Source: Priapulus caudatus (Eukaryota > Priapulida > Priapulimorpha > Priapulimorphida > Priapulidae). Taken from it: DNA of 24,074 nt. The notes beneath the pieces were generated by a model. That model was given only the letters and a program-made list of their open reading frames with translations, was not told the DNA's origin and did not search any database. Positions 22,701-24,074 of this stretch are shown piece by piece. The stretch is taken from assembly GCF_000485595.1 (NCBI RefSeq), contig NW_014577061.1:1439453-1463526 (forward strand), written 5' to 3'. Numbering within the stretch: the first letter of the stretch is position 1; every line of letters starts with the position of its first letter. The translations under genes and the position numbers were made by a program.

Positions 22701-23041
22701 GACCATTTTCCAAGTTAGTCTATTCCGATGTGGAGAGTAAACCTGTCGAAATCGAGCCACACTGTGTTATTAGCTCTGGCTGGCTCTAAGTAAGCATGCA
22801 TGCCGGGCCTATCAATATCTCACTACGAGGTAGATCACCATTGAAGCCACATACCTGAACTCGGTGTCCGGTATAAGATAAGAAGCGGCCCGACCCCACG
22901 CATCCGTGCCGACCTTGCGGAACTCGAGCACGTAGCCAGCGATGGGCGATCCGCCATCTTTGCGAGGTCGCTGCCACTTAGCAGTGATGGAGTCATCGGT
23001 GGTGTCGACGACAGTGGGAACGCTAGGGGCGCTCGGCGGGT
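270..23041 (-). CDS. unc-22-like: Twitchin/projectin-like giant muscle kinase, partial at both ends (31 exons)
   Basis: This gene-level entry spans 31 minus-strand exons listed separately. Joined, they give 5,673 coding bases with no stop. The product carries FN3 domains (DGGSxIxxY and YEFRVxAxN signatures), I-set Ig domains (DxGxYxxxxxN signatures) and one Ser/Thr kinase at about residues 1304-1561 of the visible 1,890. Ig and FN3 domains followed by a kinase and then more Ig domains identify the titin/twitchin family. The order FN3-FN3-FN3-Ig-Ig-FN3-FN3-Ig-Ig-FN3-kinase-Ig-Ig matches twitchin/projectin as I recall it, and the kinase has the HLDLKPEN loop of that group. Known members sit on thick filaments and tune relaxation and stiffness. 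Start and stop codons, promoter and 3' UTR are outside the window. A titin or stretchin paralogue is less likely. Confidence 0.93.
405..1032 (-). other. Intron 30-31 (628 bases)
   Basis: No coding sequence fits. Bases 644-782 are rich in irregular copies of a word like ATGTAAC, a degenerate short repeat. The rest is unremarkable. Confidence 0.8.
1033..1213 (-). CDS. unc-22-like: Exon 30: second half of the second Ig after the kinase
   Basis: The exon begins in phase 0 after ccgccacag with IQWFKDNRPVSSEDNNALDY, then ICSLEMYDLQLPKSGVYSCV and ATNEHGSDETHCRLIVE, ending in phase 1 at gaag|gtacgt. Core Trp and YSC Cys complete the disulphide with LSCKL or CKLIC of exon 29. Confidence 0.93.
1214..2007 (-). 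other. Intron 29-30 (794 bases)
   Basis: It holds the inverted-repeat element at 1267-1647. The remaining 360 bases next to exon 29 show no gene or repeat that I can recognise. Confidence 0.8.
1267..1647. mobile_element. MITE-like inverted-repeat element, 381 bases, no coding capacity
   Basis: The left end from 1267 reads TAGGGGCACACGAGCG, then about 20 bases including ATCGCCCGATCGC. The right end read in reverse from 1647 is the same over about 35 bases with two mismatches. The words GGGCACACG and GCGAATTT recur inside near 1345, 1450 and 1570, and ATCGCCCGAT is scattered through it on both strands, giving strong fold-back potential. The TAGGGG end resembles hAT termini, but no clear 8-base target duplication is visible, so the family is open. 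It lies in intron 29-30. Confidence 0.75.
2008..2207 (-). CDS. unc-22-like: Exon 29: basic linker and first half of the second Ig after the kinase
   Basis: The exon enters in phase 1 after tgcgtgcag and leaves in phase 0 at gagc|gtaagt. It starts with a charged linker, MPEREPLLRPLSPQHYKRRR and TTRKFDLFALSEENK, before the Ig core PKFTFLLRPRFIQEGLSCKL and ICTVSGMPRPS. RRRTT and LSP are possible kinase targets, by inference. Confidence 0.9.
2208..3594 (-). other. Intron 28-29 (1,387 bases)
   Basis: It contains an (AAT)n/(ATT)n fold-back microsatellite at 2386-2430. Irregular repeats with a period near 40 bases lie at 3265-3435, with words like GACGTTTCTAAC and AACGTTACCGA. A run of 11 C lies at 3440-3450. 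Bases 2640-3250 show no recognisable feature. Confidence 0.75.
3595..3767 (-). CDS. unc-22-like: Exon 28: second half of the first Ig after the kinase
   Basis: The exon completes the Trp codon after tcttcgcag and reads YKAGYEIKQSVKHMKKYSHN, then TYELIVNRCTMDDAGEYIVV and AQNSFGKREETVFLNVQ. The F strand has YIV rather than YxC, so the FEC Cys of exon 27 has no canonical partner. It leaves in phase 1 at caga|gtgagt. The upstream intron ends in a long GAGT tetranucleotide tract. Confidence 0.93.
3768..6047 (-). other. Intron 27-28 (2,280 bases), the longest complete intron
   Basis: It splits an Ig domain inside a Trp codon. It holds the GAGT tract (3850-4098) and a purine-rich AAG/ATG stretch at 4235-4283. 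I looked for alternative exons on both strands in 4290-6047 and found none with an Ig, FN3 or other known signature. Confidence 0.75.
3850..4098. repeat. (GAGT)n tetranucleotide microsatellite, about 250 bases
   Basis: About 60 near-perfect copies of GTGA/GAGT, with GGGT and GAAT variants towards both ends. The tract ends about 80 bases upstream of the exon 28 acceptor. In the sense direction it reads (ACTC)n. Confidence 0.95.
6048..6165 (-). CDS. unc-22-like: Exon 27: first half of the first Ig after the kinase
   Basis: The exon begins in phase 1 after gttctcgcag with DRREAAPRFIYKPHSTVVLE, then GRGVRFECLIIAVSPPIVS. It stops inside the Trp codon in phase 2 at agttg|gtgagt. The B-strand Cys (FEC) is present. 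Its other half is 2.3 kb away in exon 28. Confidence 0.92.
6250..6325 (+). mobile_element. Possible tRNA-derived SINE head
   Basis: The run GAGTTCAAACCCC near 6299 resembles an RNA polymerase III B box. The preceding CAGAGTGTCCACCTTTAAC and following CCAGCCAGGG look like the tRNA-derived head of animal SINEs. The A box is only approximate, and no poly-A tail or target duplication was identified. It is probably an old relic. Confidence 0.4.
6661..6768. repeat. Compound (ATT)n(ATG)n(ATT)n(ATC)n microsatellite, copy 1
   Basis: Blocks of ATT, ATG, ATT and ATC repeats are followed by TCTTCATCTTC and CCTTCTCCAACTATTATT. The same block order and unique tail recur at 7784-7910. The ATG and ATC (CAT) blocks are complementary. 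Confidence 0.9.
6924..7026 (-). CDS. unc-22-like: Exon 26: regulatory tail between the kinase and the next Ig
   Basis: The exon reads EAWQAPIVAMGRMANYGAL, then VKLRPMEYKIIDTRF. The W-x-x-P, GRMANY and RPxEYxI words are, as I recall, the conserved core of the twitchin autoregulatory tail that threads into the active site. It begins in phase 0 after tcctgcag and ends in phase 1 at ttcg|gtgagt. Confidence 0.92.
7027..7574 (-). other. Intron 25-26 (548 bases)
   Basis: Bases 7085-7275 carry irregular copies of words like GTGTCTAAATGTG and TTCCTAGTGTC, a degenerate repeat of about 20-25 bases. Nothing coding is seen. Confidence 0.7.
7575..7698 (-). CDS. unc-22-like: Exon 25: end of the kinase and start of its regulatory tail
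   Basis: The exon reads RRMTVHDCLDHPWLRGDLK, closing the kinase fold at HPWL, then HLTRRIPAARYRAILEAIKA. The basic amphipathic stretch is where the autoinhibitory helix and calmodulin/S100-type binding region lie in relatives. It enters in phase 2 after gtcctag and leaves in phase 0 after a Tyr codon at atac|gtacgt. A second GT four bases on would break frame. Confidence 0.92.
7784..7910. repeat. Compound (AAT)n(ATT)n(ATG)n(ATT)n(ATC)n microsatellite, copy 2
   Basis: It has the same block order and the same CCTTCTCCAACTATTATT tail as 6661-6768, with an added AAT block. It fills most of intron 24-25. Confidence 0.9.
8018..8170 (-). CDS. unc-22-like: Exon 24: kinase C-lobe
   Basis: The exon reads LSGLSPFAGDDDIETLRNIK, then HCEWEYDEEAFQHMSDEGK and DFIRRLLIHDK. 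LLSGLSPFxG and EGKDFIRRLL are C-lobe signatures of the MLCK/twitchin family. It enters in phase 2 after tgcccgcag and leaves in phase 2 at agtg|gtgagt. Confidence 0.94.
8171..8644 (-). other. Intron 23-24 (474 bases)
   Basis: Bases 8344-8450 hold irregular copies of GTCTGTTTAAAAAGACAAAT. The 12-base palindrome CTGTTTAAACAG is at 8371-8382. No exon fits. Confidence 0.7.
8645..8844 (-). CDS. unc-22-like: Exon 23: kinase catalytic loop to helix F
   Basis: The exon begins PENLLCTTRRSTNLK, then LIDFGLAAKLNPDDTVKVSM, GTADFAAPEIVENDPVGFYT and DMWAVGVLAYV. The metal-binding Asn and Asp (PEN, DFG) and the APE motif are present. It enters in phase 0 after cgtgacag and leaves in phase 2 at gct|gtacgt. 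The donor is fixed by continuity into LLSGLSPF in exon 24. The enzyme looks catalytically competent. Confidence 0.95.
8845..9444 (-). repeat. Intron 22-23 (600 bases) with an 80-base tandem duplication
   Basis: GTGAAGTGGCATGCAAA at 9268 and GTGAAGTGCCATGCAAA at 9348 start two diverged units. Both continue with CATGA, GTTATGAC and CAACTAT words to about 9410. The remaining intron is AT-rich and featureless. Confidence 0.75.
9445..9586 (-). CDS. unc-22-like: Exon 22: kinase hinge, helices D and E, and start of the catalytic loop
   Basis: The exon reads VAGGELFERVADESYNMCEA, then VIHYITQVCEGIKHMHENN and IVHLDLK, ending in phase 0 at aag|gtgagc. HLD instead of HRD is normal for the twitchin/titin/MLCK group. 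The catalytic Asp and Lys are intact. Confidence 0.94.
9587..10316 (-). other. Intron 21-22 (730 bases)
   Basis: The only structure seen is a dispersed repeat copy at about 10130-10285, related to 16560-16730. Open frames here show no domain signature. Confidence 0.7.
10130..10285. repeat. Dispersed repeat, copy 1
   Basis: It shares blocks with 16560-16730 in the same orientation and order: a TCCCAGTTAAATAAAATCG-like word, then GGTATTACCCGGTTCCCA, AAATGGCCCAA and CCGCTCCC. It is probably a relic of a mobile element of unknown type. Confidence 0.6.
10317..10520 (-). CDS. unc-22-like: Exon 21: kinase N-lobe
   Basis: The exon completes the glycine-rich loop GVGAFGVVHRC. It then carries the ATP-binding Lys in NVFAAKFV, the helix C Glu in IRHEIDMMNQL, and the hinge region DEMVLIEE. 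LHHPKLLHLHDAFDE is the conserved segment before the hinge. It enters in phase 2 after atttacag and leaves in phase 2 at agtt|gtacgt. All residues needed for nucleotide binding are present. Confidence 0.94.
10521..10989 (-). other. Intron 20-21 (469 bases)
   Basis: It is AT-rich with a short (TA)n near 10694. No other feature is seen. Confidence 0.75.
10990..11086 (-). CDS. unc-22-like: Exon 20: kinase N-terminal linker and start of the kinase domain
   Basis: The exon enters in phase 1 after tactcacag and leaves in phase 2 at gagt|gtacgt. It reads FDYYEKYIPRPVDIKYGES, then IYDYYEILEEIG. The YIPRPVxIK plus YDYYxILEEIG pattern is the N-linker and first kinase strand of twitchin-type enzymes. 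The codon split to exon 21 makes the first glycine-loop residues G-V-G. Confidence 0.92.
11087..11407 (-). other. Intron 19-20 (321 bases)
   Basis: It is AT-rich, with no recognisable feature. Confidence 0.75.
11408..11467 (-). CDS. unc-22-like: Exon 19: 60-base linker exon before the kinase
   Basis: This short exon enters in phase 1 after cttccag and leaves in phase 1 at gcg|gtacgt. It reads DEFGRRIRGRGSPLSNYDQC with its split codons. An Arg/Gly-rich segment leading into YD is, as I recall, typical of the linker before the twitchin kinase. GRGSPLS is a plausible phosphorylation site, by inference. The small size makes it a candidate for alternative splicing: 60 bases and symmetric phase allow skipping in frame. 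Confidence 0.85.
11468..12150 (-). repeat. Intron 18-19 (683 bases) with a (CT)n microsatellite
   Basis: Bases 11950-12036 are almost pure CT (GA in the sense direction). The rest shows no exon or other repeat. Confidence 0.85.
12151..12311 (-). CDS. unc-22-like: Exon 18: second half of the pre-kinase FN3 domain and start of the linker
   Basis: The exon enters in phase 2 after tacttacag and reads LTHHTILNLLPNRQYMFRVF, then AENFYGRSDPCEATATI. It runs past the FN3 fold into a charged tail, EPEEYRKRKTYME, and ends at gaag|gtgagt in phase 1. The combined module is 327 bases, about 8 residues longer than the others, consistent with the added linker. Confidence 0.92.
12312..12869 (-). repeat. Intron 17-18 (558 bases) dominated by a 300-base (CA)n tract
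   Basis: Bases 12357-12658 are interrupted CA repeats with CACG, CAGACA and CACACC variants. Long open frames here (poly Thr-His or Cys-Val) are products of the dinucleotide repeat. Confidence 0.95.
12870..13035 (-). CDS. unc-22-like: Exon 17: first half of the FN3 domain next to the kinase
   Basis: The exon begins in phase 1 after gttttcag and ends in phase 2 at accag|gtgtgt. It reads RPSAPRFPLVENIRDTSVTL, then SWKPPISDGGSFITEYIIEV and REHWIRIANT. This is the single FN3 that precedes the kinase linker in twitchin-type proteins. Confidence 0.92.
13276..13367 (-). CDS. unc-22-like: Exon 16: C-terminal part of the Ig domain begun in exon 15
   Basis: A 92-base exon entering in phase 2 after aatttcag and leaving in phase 1 at aatg|gtaatt. 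It reads ETTREDTGIYRLILENDIGS, then AAIKIQIN. TREDTGIYRL is the F-strand signature without its Cys, matching the Cys-less first half. The module is 288 bases in total. Confidence 0.9.
13368..14206 (-). repeat. Intron 15-16 (839 bases) with a 42-base minisatellite
   Basis: From about 13915 to 14105 a 42-base unit starting AATAAAGGGACTCGCATGCG and ending GACGCGTACGTGG is repeated over four times. Degenerate units of the same kind begin near 13690. The period is 14 codons, so the sense frame from exon 15 stays open through the array to 13618. Confidence 0.9.
14207..14402 (-). CDS. unc-22-like: Exon 15: most of an Ig domain; its acceptor is inside a tandem array
   Basis: The exon enters in phase 1 after cttcccgcag and leaves in phase 2 at atcag|gtgcgc. 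It reads APQIVMPPRFKEVALFEKAE, TVVVKIPFTGFPRPDAWWTH, EEMENTDKYHIEIEERHAV. The B-strand Cys is replaced (VVKIP). The acceptor and first 14 or so codons recur four more times upstream at a 90-base period. Only the most downstream acceptor, 14402, leads into the full exon without an early stop. Confidence 0.88.
14353..14797. repeat. 90-base tandem repeat, five copies, spanning the exon 15 acceptor
   Basis: Units start at 14353, 14443, 14533, 14623 and 14713 with GAACAGCGCCACCTCC and are about 95% identical. The first unit is partly real exon 15. Each carries, in the sense direction, TCTTCCCGCAG followed by the first 14 or so codons of exon 15. Acceptor-like sites fall at 14402, 14492, 14582, 14672 and 14762. 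Confidence 0.95.
14403..15027 (-). other. Intron 14-15 (625 bases)
   Basis: It holds four intronic units of the 90-base array. About 230 bases of AT-rich sequence next to exon 14 have no feature that I recognise. Confidence 0.85.
15028..15312 (-). CDS. unc-22-like: Exon 14: complete Ig domain in one exon
   Basis: This 285-base exon lies between phase 1 introns (acceptor tgcacacag, donor aaga|gtgagt). It reads PQLPEFTIHLKDVVATQGRD, ATFECEVFASDDTQMHWFKG and the F strand EDADEYVCRAVNKAGSRAS, ending LIIK. Canonical Cys, Trp and YxC are all present, a well-formed I-set domain. Confidence 0.94.
15313..15767 (-). repeat. Intron 13-14 (455 bases) with a CA/CACG microsatellite
   Basis: Bases 15396-15480 are ACGC, CA and CACG repeats ending in a CG run. 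The rest is featureless. Confidence 0.85.
15768..15965 (-). CDS. unc-22-like: Exon 13: remaining two thirds of the FN3 domain begun in exon 12
   Basis: The exon starts in phase 1 after cactgcag with GYFVEKREVGAESFVRCNQ, then FNVHNLIEDRQYEFRVYAVN and STTVRVKDPK, ending at aaag|gtacct. Joined to exon 12 it gives a 303-base FN3 module, the same size as exons 5+6 and exon 11, which supports removal of the intervening 279 bases. Confidence 0.92.
15966..16244 (-). other. Intron 12-13, 279 bases, stop-free and frame-keeping
   Basis: The intron has GT-AG ends and sits inside an FN3 domain. It is 93 codons long with no stop in the frame of exons 12 and 13. Bases 15984-16102 carry irregular copies of CGTTACACGCG-like words. 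Removal restores the standard 101-residue FN3, so splicing is the expected main form. Confidence 0.8.
16245..16349 (-). CDS. unc-22-like: Exon 12: first third of an FN3 domain
   Basis: The exon begins in phase 1 after gccgagcag and ends in phase 1 at caag|gtgata. It reads APDAPGVPEIAQVGGDFVSL, then TWDRPSSDGGGRLQ. The break falls just after the DGG loop, before the GYFVEKRE of exon 13. The downstream intron is stop-free and a multiple of three long. Confidence 0.9.
16397..16431. repeat. Perfect inverted repeat (14-base stem, 7-base loop)
   Basis: CTAAAACGCATTTT, loop CATAAGT, then AAAATGCGTTTTAG. It is intronic. No U run or other sign of a terminator applies in this eukaryotic setting, and its function is unknown. 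Confidence 0.9.
16560..16730. repeat. Dispersed repeat, copy 2
   Basis: It shares ordered blocks with 10130-10285: CTCCCAGTTGAATATAATCG, GGTATTTCCCGGTTCCCA, AAATGGTCCAA and GCGTTCCC. The two copies are diverged, suggesting an old element family. Confidence 0.6.
16801..17103 (-). CDS. unc-22-like: Exon 11: complete FN3 domain in one exon
   Basis: A 303-base FN3 module between phase 1 introns (acceptor gtctctcag, donor ttta|gtgagt). It reads PPSPPVGPLHVFDVTKH, then LAWKPSKNDGGSKVTHYCVE and ENRVYEFRVSSCNDSGQSEP. All FN3 landmarks are present: N-terminal prolines, core Trp, DGGS loop and YEFRV strand. Confidence 0.93.
17212..17396. repeat. Tandem duplication covering the exon 10 donor (three copies)
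   Basis: TAACGACG followed by GCGCTCACC or ACAGTGCTTACC occurs at 17213, 17283 and 17377. ATTAACATAAATT and TCGTAATAATTAT lie between the copies. In the sense direction each copy presents a donor-like site (GTAAGC or GTGAGC). The 17377 copy is the real one. Confidence 0.85.
17396..17674 (-). CDS. unc-22-like: Exon 10: complete Ig domain in one exon
   Basis: This 279-base exon is flanked by phase 1 introns. It reads PPKIHQHPGDVTFRVSDLIK, VKVFFMGTAPITVKFDKDTE and the F strand GDGGDYTMTLTNESGFAS, ending IRVL at donor ctcg|gtaagc. Both canonical cysteines and the core Trp are absent (VKVFF, VKF, YTM), so the domain must fold without the disulphide. Its 3' end and donor recur twice in the next intron. 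Confidence 0.9.
17675..18087 (-). repeat. Intron 9-10 (413 bases) with (TA)n and a GTGTC pentanucleotide tract
   Basis: Bases 17777-17828 are about 25 TA units. CAAGTT is repeated four times near 17933. Bases 18013-18081 are about 14 copies of GTGTC, ending about 5 bases from the exon 9 donor. Confidence 0.95.
18088..18260 (-). CDS. unc-22-like: Exon 9: second half of the Ig domain begun in exon 8
   Basis: The exon completes the Trp codon and reads YRNGIEVVPGNRVQ, then the F-strand signature DEGEYTCELKNQAGSES and CKLTIT. The YTC Cys pairs with that of exon 8. It ends in phase 1 at acat|gtaagc. The donor is followed within a few bases by a pentanucleotide repeat (18013-18081). Confidence 0.92.
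18539..18650 (-). CDS. unc-22-like: Exon 8: first half of an Ig domain
   Basis: The exon enters in phase 1 after gtcgtttag and leaves in phase 2 inside a Trp codon at gatg|gtaagt. It reads PESPTITKRLSNKLTGLRKA, then VRLQCKATGTPPPQARW. It has the canonical B-strand Cys and C-strand Trp of an I-set domain. Confidence 0.92.
18857..19675 (-). CDS. unc-22-like: Exon 7: two fused FN3 domains, the second with a long phospho-motif insert
   Basis: At 819 bases this is the largest exon here, flanked by phase 1 introns. Exon residues 1-100 form one FN3 (VPNAPGKP start, EFDGGSPVQGYAIEY, YEFRVLARNAAG). Residues 101-272 form a second FN3 (SSPGQPEVV, RTDGGSVITGYFVERRE, YEFRVTACNAVG). Two ordinary FN3 modules would need about 606 bases, so about 210 bases, or 71 residues, are extra. 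The excess lies between the C' region (VERREI) and the WIRDNE that normally follows it closely. It contains four RRQS motifs and a Ser/Tyr-rich stretch. Confidence 0.93.
19020..19241 (-). other. Insert in an FN3 domain carrying four RRQS motifs
   Basis: This segment of exon 7 encodes about 74 residues that do not fit the FN3 fold. RRQS occurs at 19188-19199, 19161-19172, 19137-19148 and 19113-19124, spaced 9, 8 and 8 residues apart. The linking residues are Ala/Gly/Glu rich (ALAEV, GAEA, GVEG). STESHYSTYSSSYLYKSS follows. The 24-base DNA period suggests growth by tandem duplication. R-R-x-S is the textbook consensus for cAMP-dependent protein kinase. That these serines are phosphorylated is inference. 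Confidence 0.85.
19676..20212 (-). repeat. Intron 6-7 (537 bases) with (TA)n and (GT)n tracts
   Basis: Bases 19683-19773 are TA/ATT rich and 19780-19820 are GT repeats. The remaining 390 bases show nothing recognisable. Confidence 0.9.
20213..20360 (-). CDS. unc-22-like: Exon 6: second half of the FN3 domain begun in exon 5
   Basis: The exon starts in phase 0 after ggctgtag and ends in phase 1 at ttcg|gtgagt. It reads VTSFVHLPGYSVVGLKEGH, then EYKFRIMAENKYGISDPL and ITAKHRF. Exons 5 and 6 form a 303-base FN3 module of 101 residues, the standard size. Confidence 0.92.
20610..20764 (-). CDS. unc-22-like: Exon 5: first half of an FN3 domain
   Basis: The exon enters in phase 1 after ttgtctcag and leaves in phase 0 at atcaag|gtaacc. 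It reads RPGPPAGPLEVTDVNPESCS, then LSWRAPTDIGGSPITNYIVE and ends SIDDWIK. The donor sequence is weak. It is chosen because exon 6 then continues in frame with VTSF, as expected of FN3 E strands. Confidence 0.9.
20765..21311 (-). repeat. Intron 4-5 (547 bases) with two short tandem arrays
   Basis: A 39-base unit starting CGCAATCCGAGAAGATTTG is present about 2.7 times at 20890-20996. A 45-base unit with CGGCAGTTAACTAA and TAGCAACGTAGCTATGAC is partly repeated at 21147-21268. Confidence 0.85.
21312..21477 (-). CDS. unc-22-like: Exon 4: second half of the Ig domain begun in exon 3
   Basis: The exon starts in phase 0 after accgcag and ends in phase 1 at gtcg|gtacgc. It reads NGLEVRASERIEFDV, then the F-strand signature RRDDAGNYMLRLQNDVG and the G strand NLKLTVV. 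The position of the second Cys is taken by Met/Leu, matching the missing first Cys in exon 3. The two exons form a 285-base Ig module. Confidence 0.9.
21478..21858 (-). other. Intron 3-4 (381 bases)
   Basis: No repeat, exon or RNA gene is recognisable. Confidence 0.75.
21859..21977 (-). CDS. unc-22-like: Exon 3: first half of an Ig (I-set) domain
   Basis: The exon begins in phase 1 after acceptor gtcgtgcag and ends in phase 0 at cacag|gtgtgt. It reads APKIRMELSMRDMLVKAGEE, then YKIAIPYIGRPTPKAHWSQ. The Trp and the GRPTP turn fit the B to C strands. The usual B-strand Cys is replaced in KIAIP, so this domain probably lacks the canonical disulphide. Confidence 0.88.
22268..22386 (-). CDS. unc-22-like: Exon 2: last third of the first FN3 domain
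   Basis: The exon joins exon 1 in phase 2 (completing an Arg codon) after acceptor ttttcag. It reads VINLAINNKYEFRVRAVNNA, which is the FN3 F-strand signature, and ends SEPIAATPRP at donor cac|gttagt in phase 1. Exons 1 and 2 together make a 306-base, 102-residue FN3 module. Confidence 0.9.
22387..22854 (-). other. Intron 1-2 (468 bases)
   Basis: A T run at 22528 and a short TA/GT stretch near 22577 are the only features. Nothing coding fits. Confidence 0.75.
22855..23041 (-). CDS. unc-22-like: Exon 1 of those visible: first two thirds of an FN3 domain
   Basis: The exon enters in phase 1 after an acceptor at ttgttgcag and leaves in phase 2 at gttcag|gtatgt. It reads PPSAPSVPTVVDTTDDSI, then the FN3 core ITAKWQRP and RKDGGSPIAGYVLEFRKVG, and ends in PDTEFR. 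These are the A to C' strands of an FN3 domain of the titin type. No coding sequence is visible between 23042 and the right edge, so earlier exons lie outside the window. Confidence 0.9.
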
Positions 23042-23341
23042 CTGCAACAACAGCGAGTTAATGATCATACGTCAGCGATCCAGGAGAAAATGGGTTGAAT
23101 TCTACCACGTAGCAAGATGGCGTCAAGAAGCGACGTCAATAATGTATAGAGCGCGAGTCTCGTAACTAAACCGATGTATGTAAAGTGAGTGTATGCGAAT
23201 GGACTACATTAAAGATAATGTGGTATGCGTGAGGCAATACAGTAAAACGAGCAAGGTATATTATAGACGACAGTGTGAATGAACAAGGTATGAATATATA
23301 GACACTAGATTAATTTGAGTAATATAAATCCCAGTCGGGTG

Positions 23342-23598
23342 AACCACGGCTAAGTAAAGCCCAACTAAATAAAGCCAGCTAAGTGAAGCCCAGGTAAGTG
23401 AAGCCCAGCTAAGTAAAGCCCAGCTAAGTGAAGCCCAGGTAAGTAAAGCCCAGCCAAATGAAGACCAACTAATTAAGTAAAGCTCAGCTAAGTAAAGCCC
23501 AGGTAAGTGAAGCCCATGCAGCTAAGTGAAGCCCAGCTAAGTGAAGCCCAGCTAAGTGAAGCCTAGCTAAGTGAAGCCCAGCTAAGTGAAGCCCAGCC
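23342..23598. repeat. 15-base minisatellite, about 17 copies
   Basis: The unit is AAGCCCAGCTAAGTG with variants (CAGGTAAGTG, CAACTAAAT). It lies in the intron upstream of exon 1 of this window. Confidence 0.95.
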
Positions 23599-24074
23599 TG
23601 GTTTCTCGAATTAGTGATACAAACTGGCGCGGTTGAAAGTGGGTTCCTTGCTCCCAAAACCTAGTTTGTCTTGCCCTCAAGAAACTAAGCATTCCAGCTA
23701 TAACTGCGGTTATAGGGCGGAGAAACCAGGTTTCATGGCCATTGAAACCTTAGTATATGGCCAAGAAACTAGGTTTTGTGAGCACGACAACCTGGTTTCG
23801 GTAGCGAAACCGTCGGTTTCTCGAATGTATGATTACAAAATCGCGCGCCGAGTTGAAAGTGTCGTTCTTGCTGAAAACCTAGGTTCTCTGCTCCTCAAAC
23901 TAGTTTCTTGCTCACGGAACTAAGATTCCAGCTATAACTGCGGTTATAGGGCTAGAAACCAGGTTTCGTGCCACGAAACCTAGTTTCATGGCAAGAACCT
24001 TGGTTTCTTGAGCAAGAAACTAGGTTTTGTGAGCACGAAACCTGGTTTCGTGCGAGGAACCGTGGTTTCTCGAG
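23599..24074. repeat. Nested satellite: units of about 215-250 bases built of about 21-base palindromic sub-repeats
   Basis: GGTTTCTCGA recurs at 23600, 23815 and 24064. A 27-base word containing CCAGCTATAACTGCGGTTAT recurs at 23692 and 23926. Within the units an about 21-base motif built on the palindrome AAACCWGGTTT plus CRTGNGCANG repeats in series. It continues off the right edge. Confidence 0.85.

Noticed and set aside
22600-22760. GGTTCGAGTTCC on the minus strand near 22672, like a tRNA B box
   Set aside because: No A box, acceptor stem or anticodon arm could be matched around it.
270-23041. Identification as MLCK or vertebrate titin
   Set aside because: MLCK is far smaller and lacks the long FN3/Ig array. 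Titin has a different order and a single Ig class around its kinase. The order here matches twitchin/projectin.
23342-23598. CRISPR-like regular repeat
   Set aside because: The 15-base units are head-to-tail without spacers, and the DNA is eukaryotic, so it is a minisatellite.

Overview
This is eukaryotic nuclear DNA from an invertebrate animal. It holds one intron-rich gene, read entirely on the minus strand and running off both edges of the window. I resolved 31 coding exons (270..23041, 5,673 coding bases, about 1,890 residues). Every junction is GT-AG and reading frame is kept across all 30 complete introns. The product is a giant muscle kinase of the twitchin/projectin (unc-22/bt) branch of the titin family. 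The species cannot be named from the sequence. The family and the CG-rich exons in AT-rich, repeat-laden introns fit a marine protostome, but that is a guess.

The protein order, reading from right to left, is FN3 - Ig - FN3 - FN3 - FN3 (with a 70+ residue insert) - Ig - Ig - FN3 - FN3 - Ig - Ig - FN3 - linker - Ser/Thr kinase - regulatory tail - Ig - Ig - linker - start of a further Ig beyond base 1. As I recall the family, this is the arrangement on both sides of the kinase in nematode twitchin and insect projectin. The missing parts are the long N-terminal Ig/FN3 array to the right and the last C-terminal Ig domains to the left. In muscle such proteins lie along thick filaments, and the kinase is thought to be opened by stretch and regulated by its tail.

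The introns (206 to 2,280 bases, plus edge introns) hold many microsatellites and minisatellites. They also hold a 381-base inverted-repeat element that looks like a MITE, a possible tRNA-derived SINE head, and two families of dispersed repeats. No second gene, RNA gene, CRISPR array, promoter or poly-A site was found.

The most interesting points are four things. First, a four-fold Arg-Arg-Gln-Ser array, an ideal PKA-type target, is inserted into one FN3 domain. Second, a 90-base tandem array repeats a splice acceptor and the first exon codons five times. Third, a splice donor region is repeated three times. Fourth, a 279-base intron has no stop codon and keeps frame, so its retention would add 93 residues to an FN3 domain.
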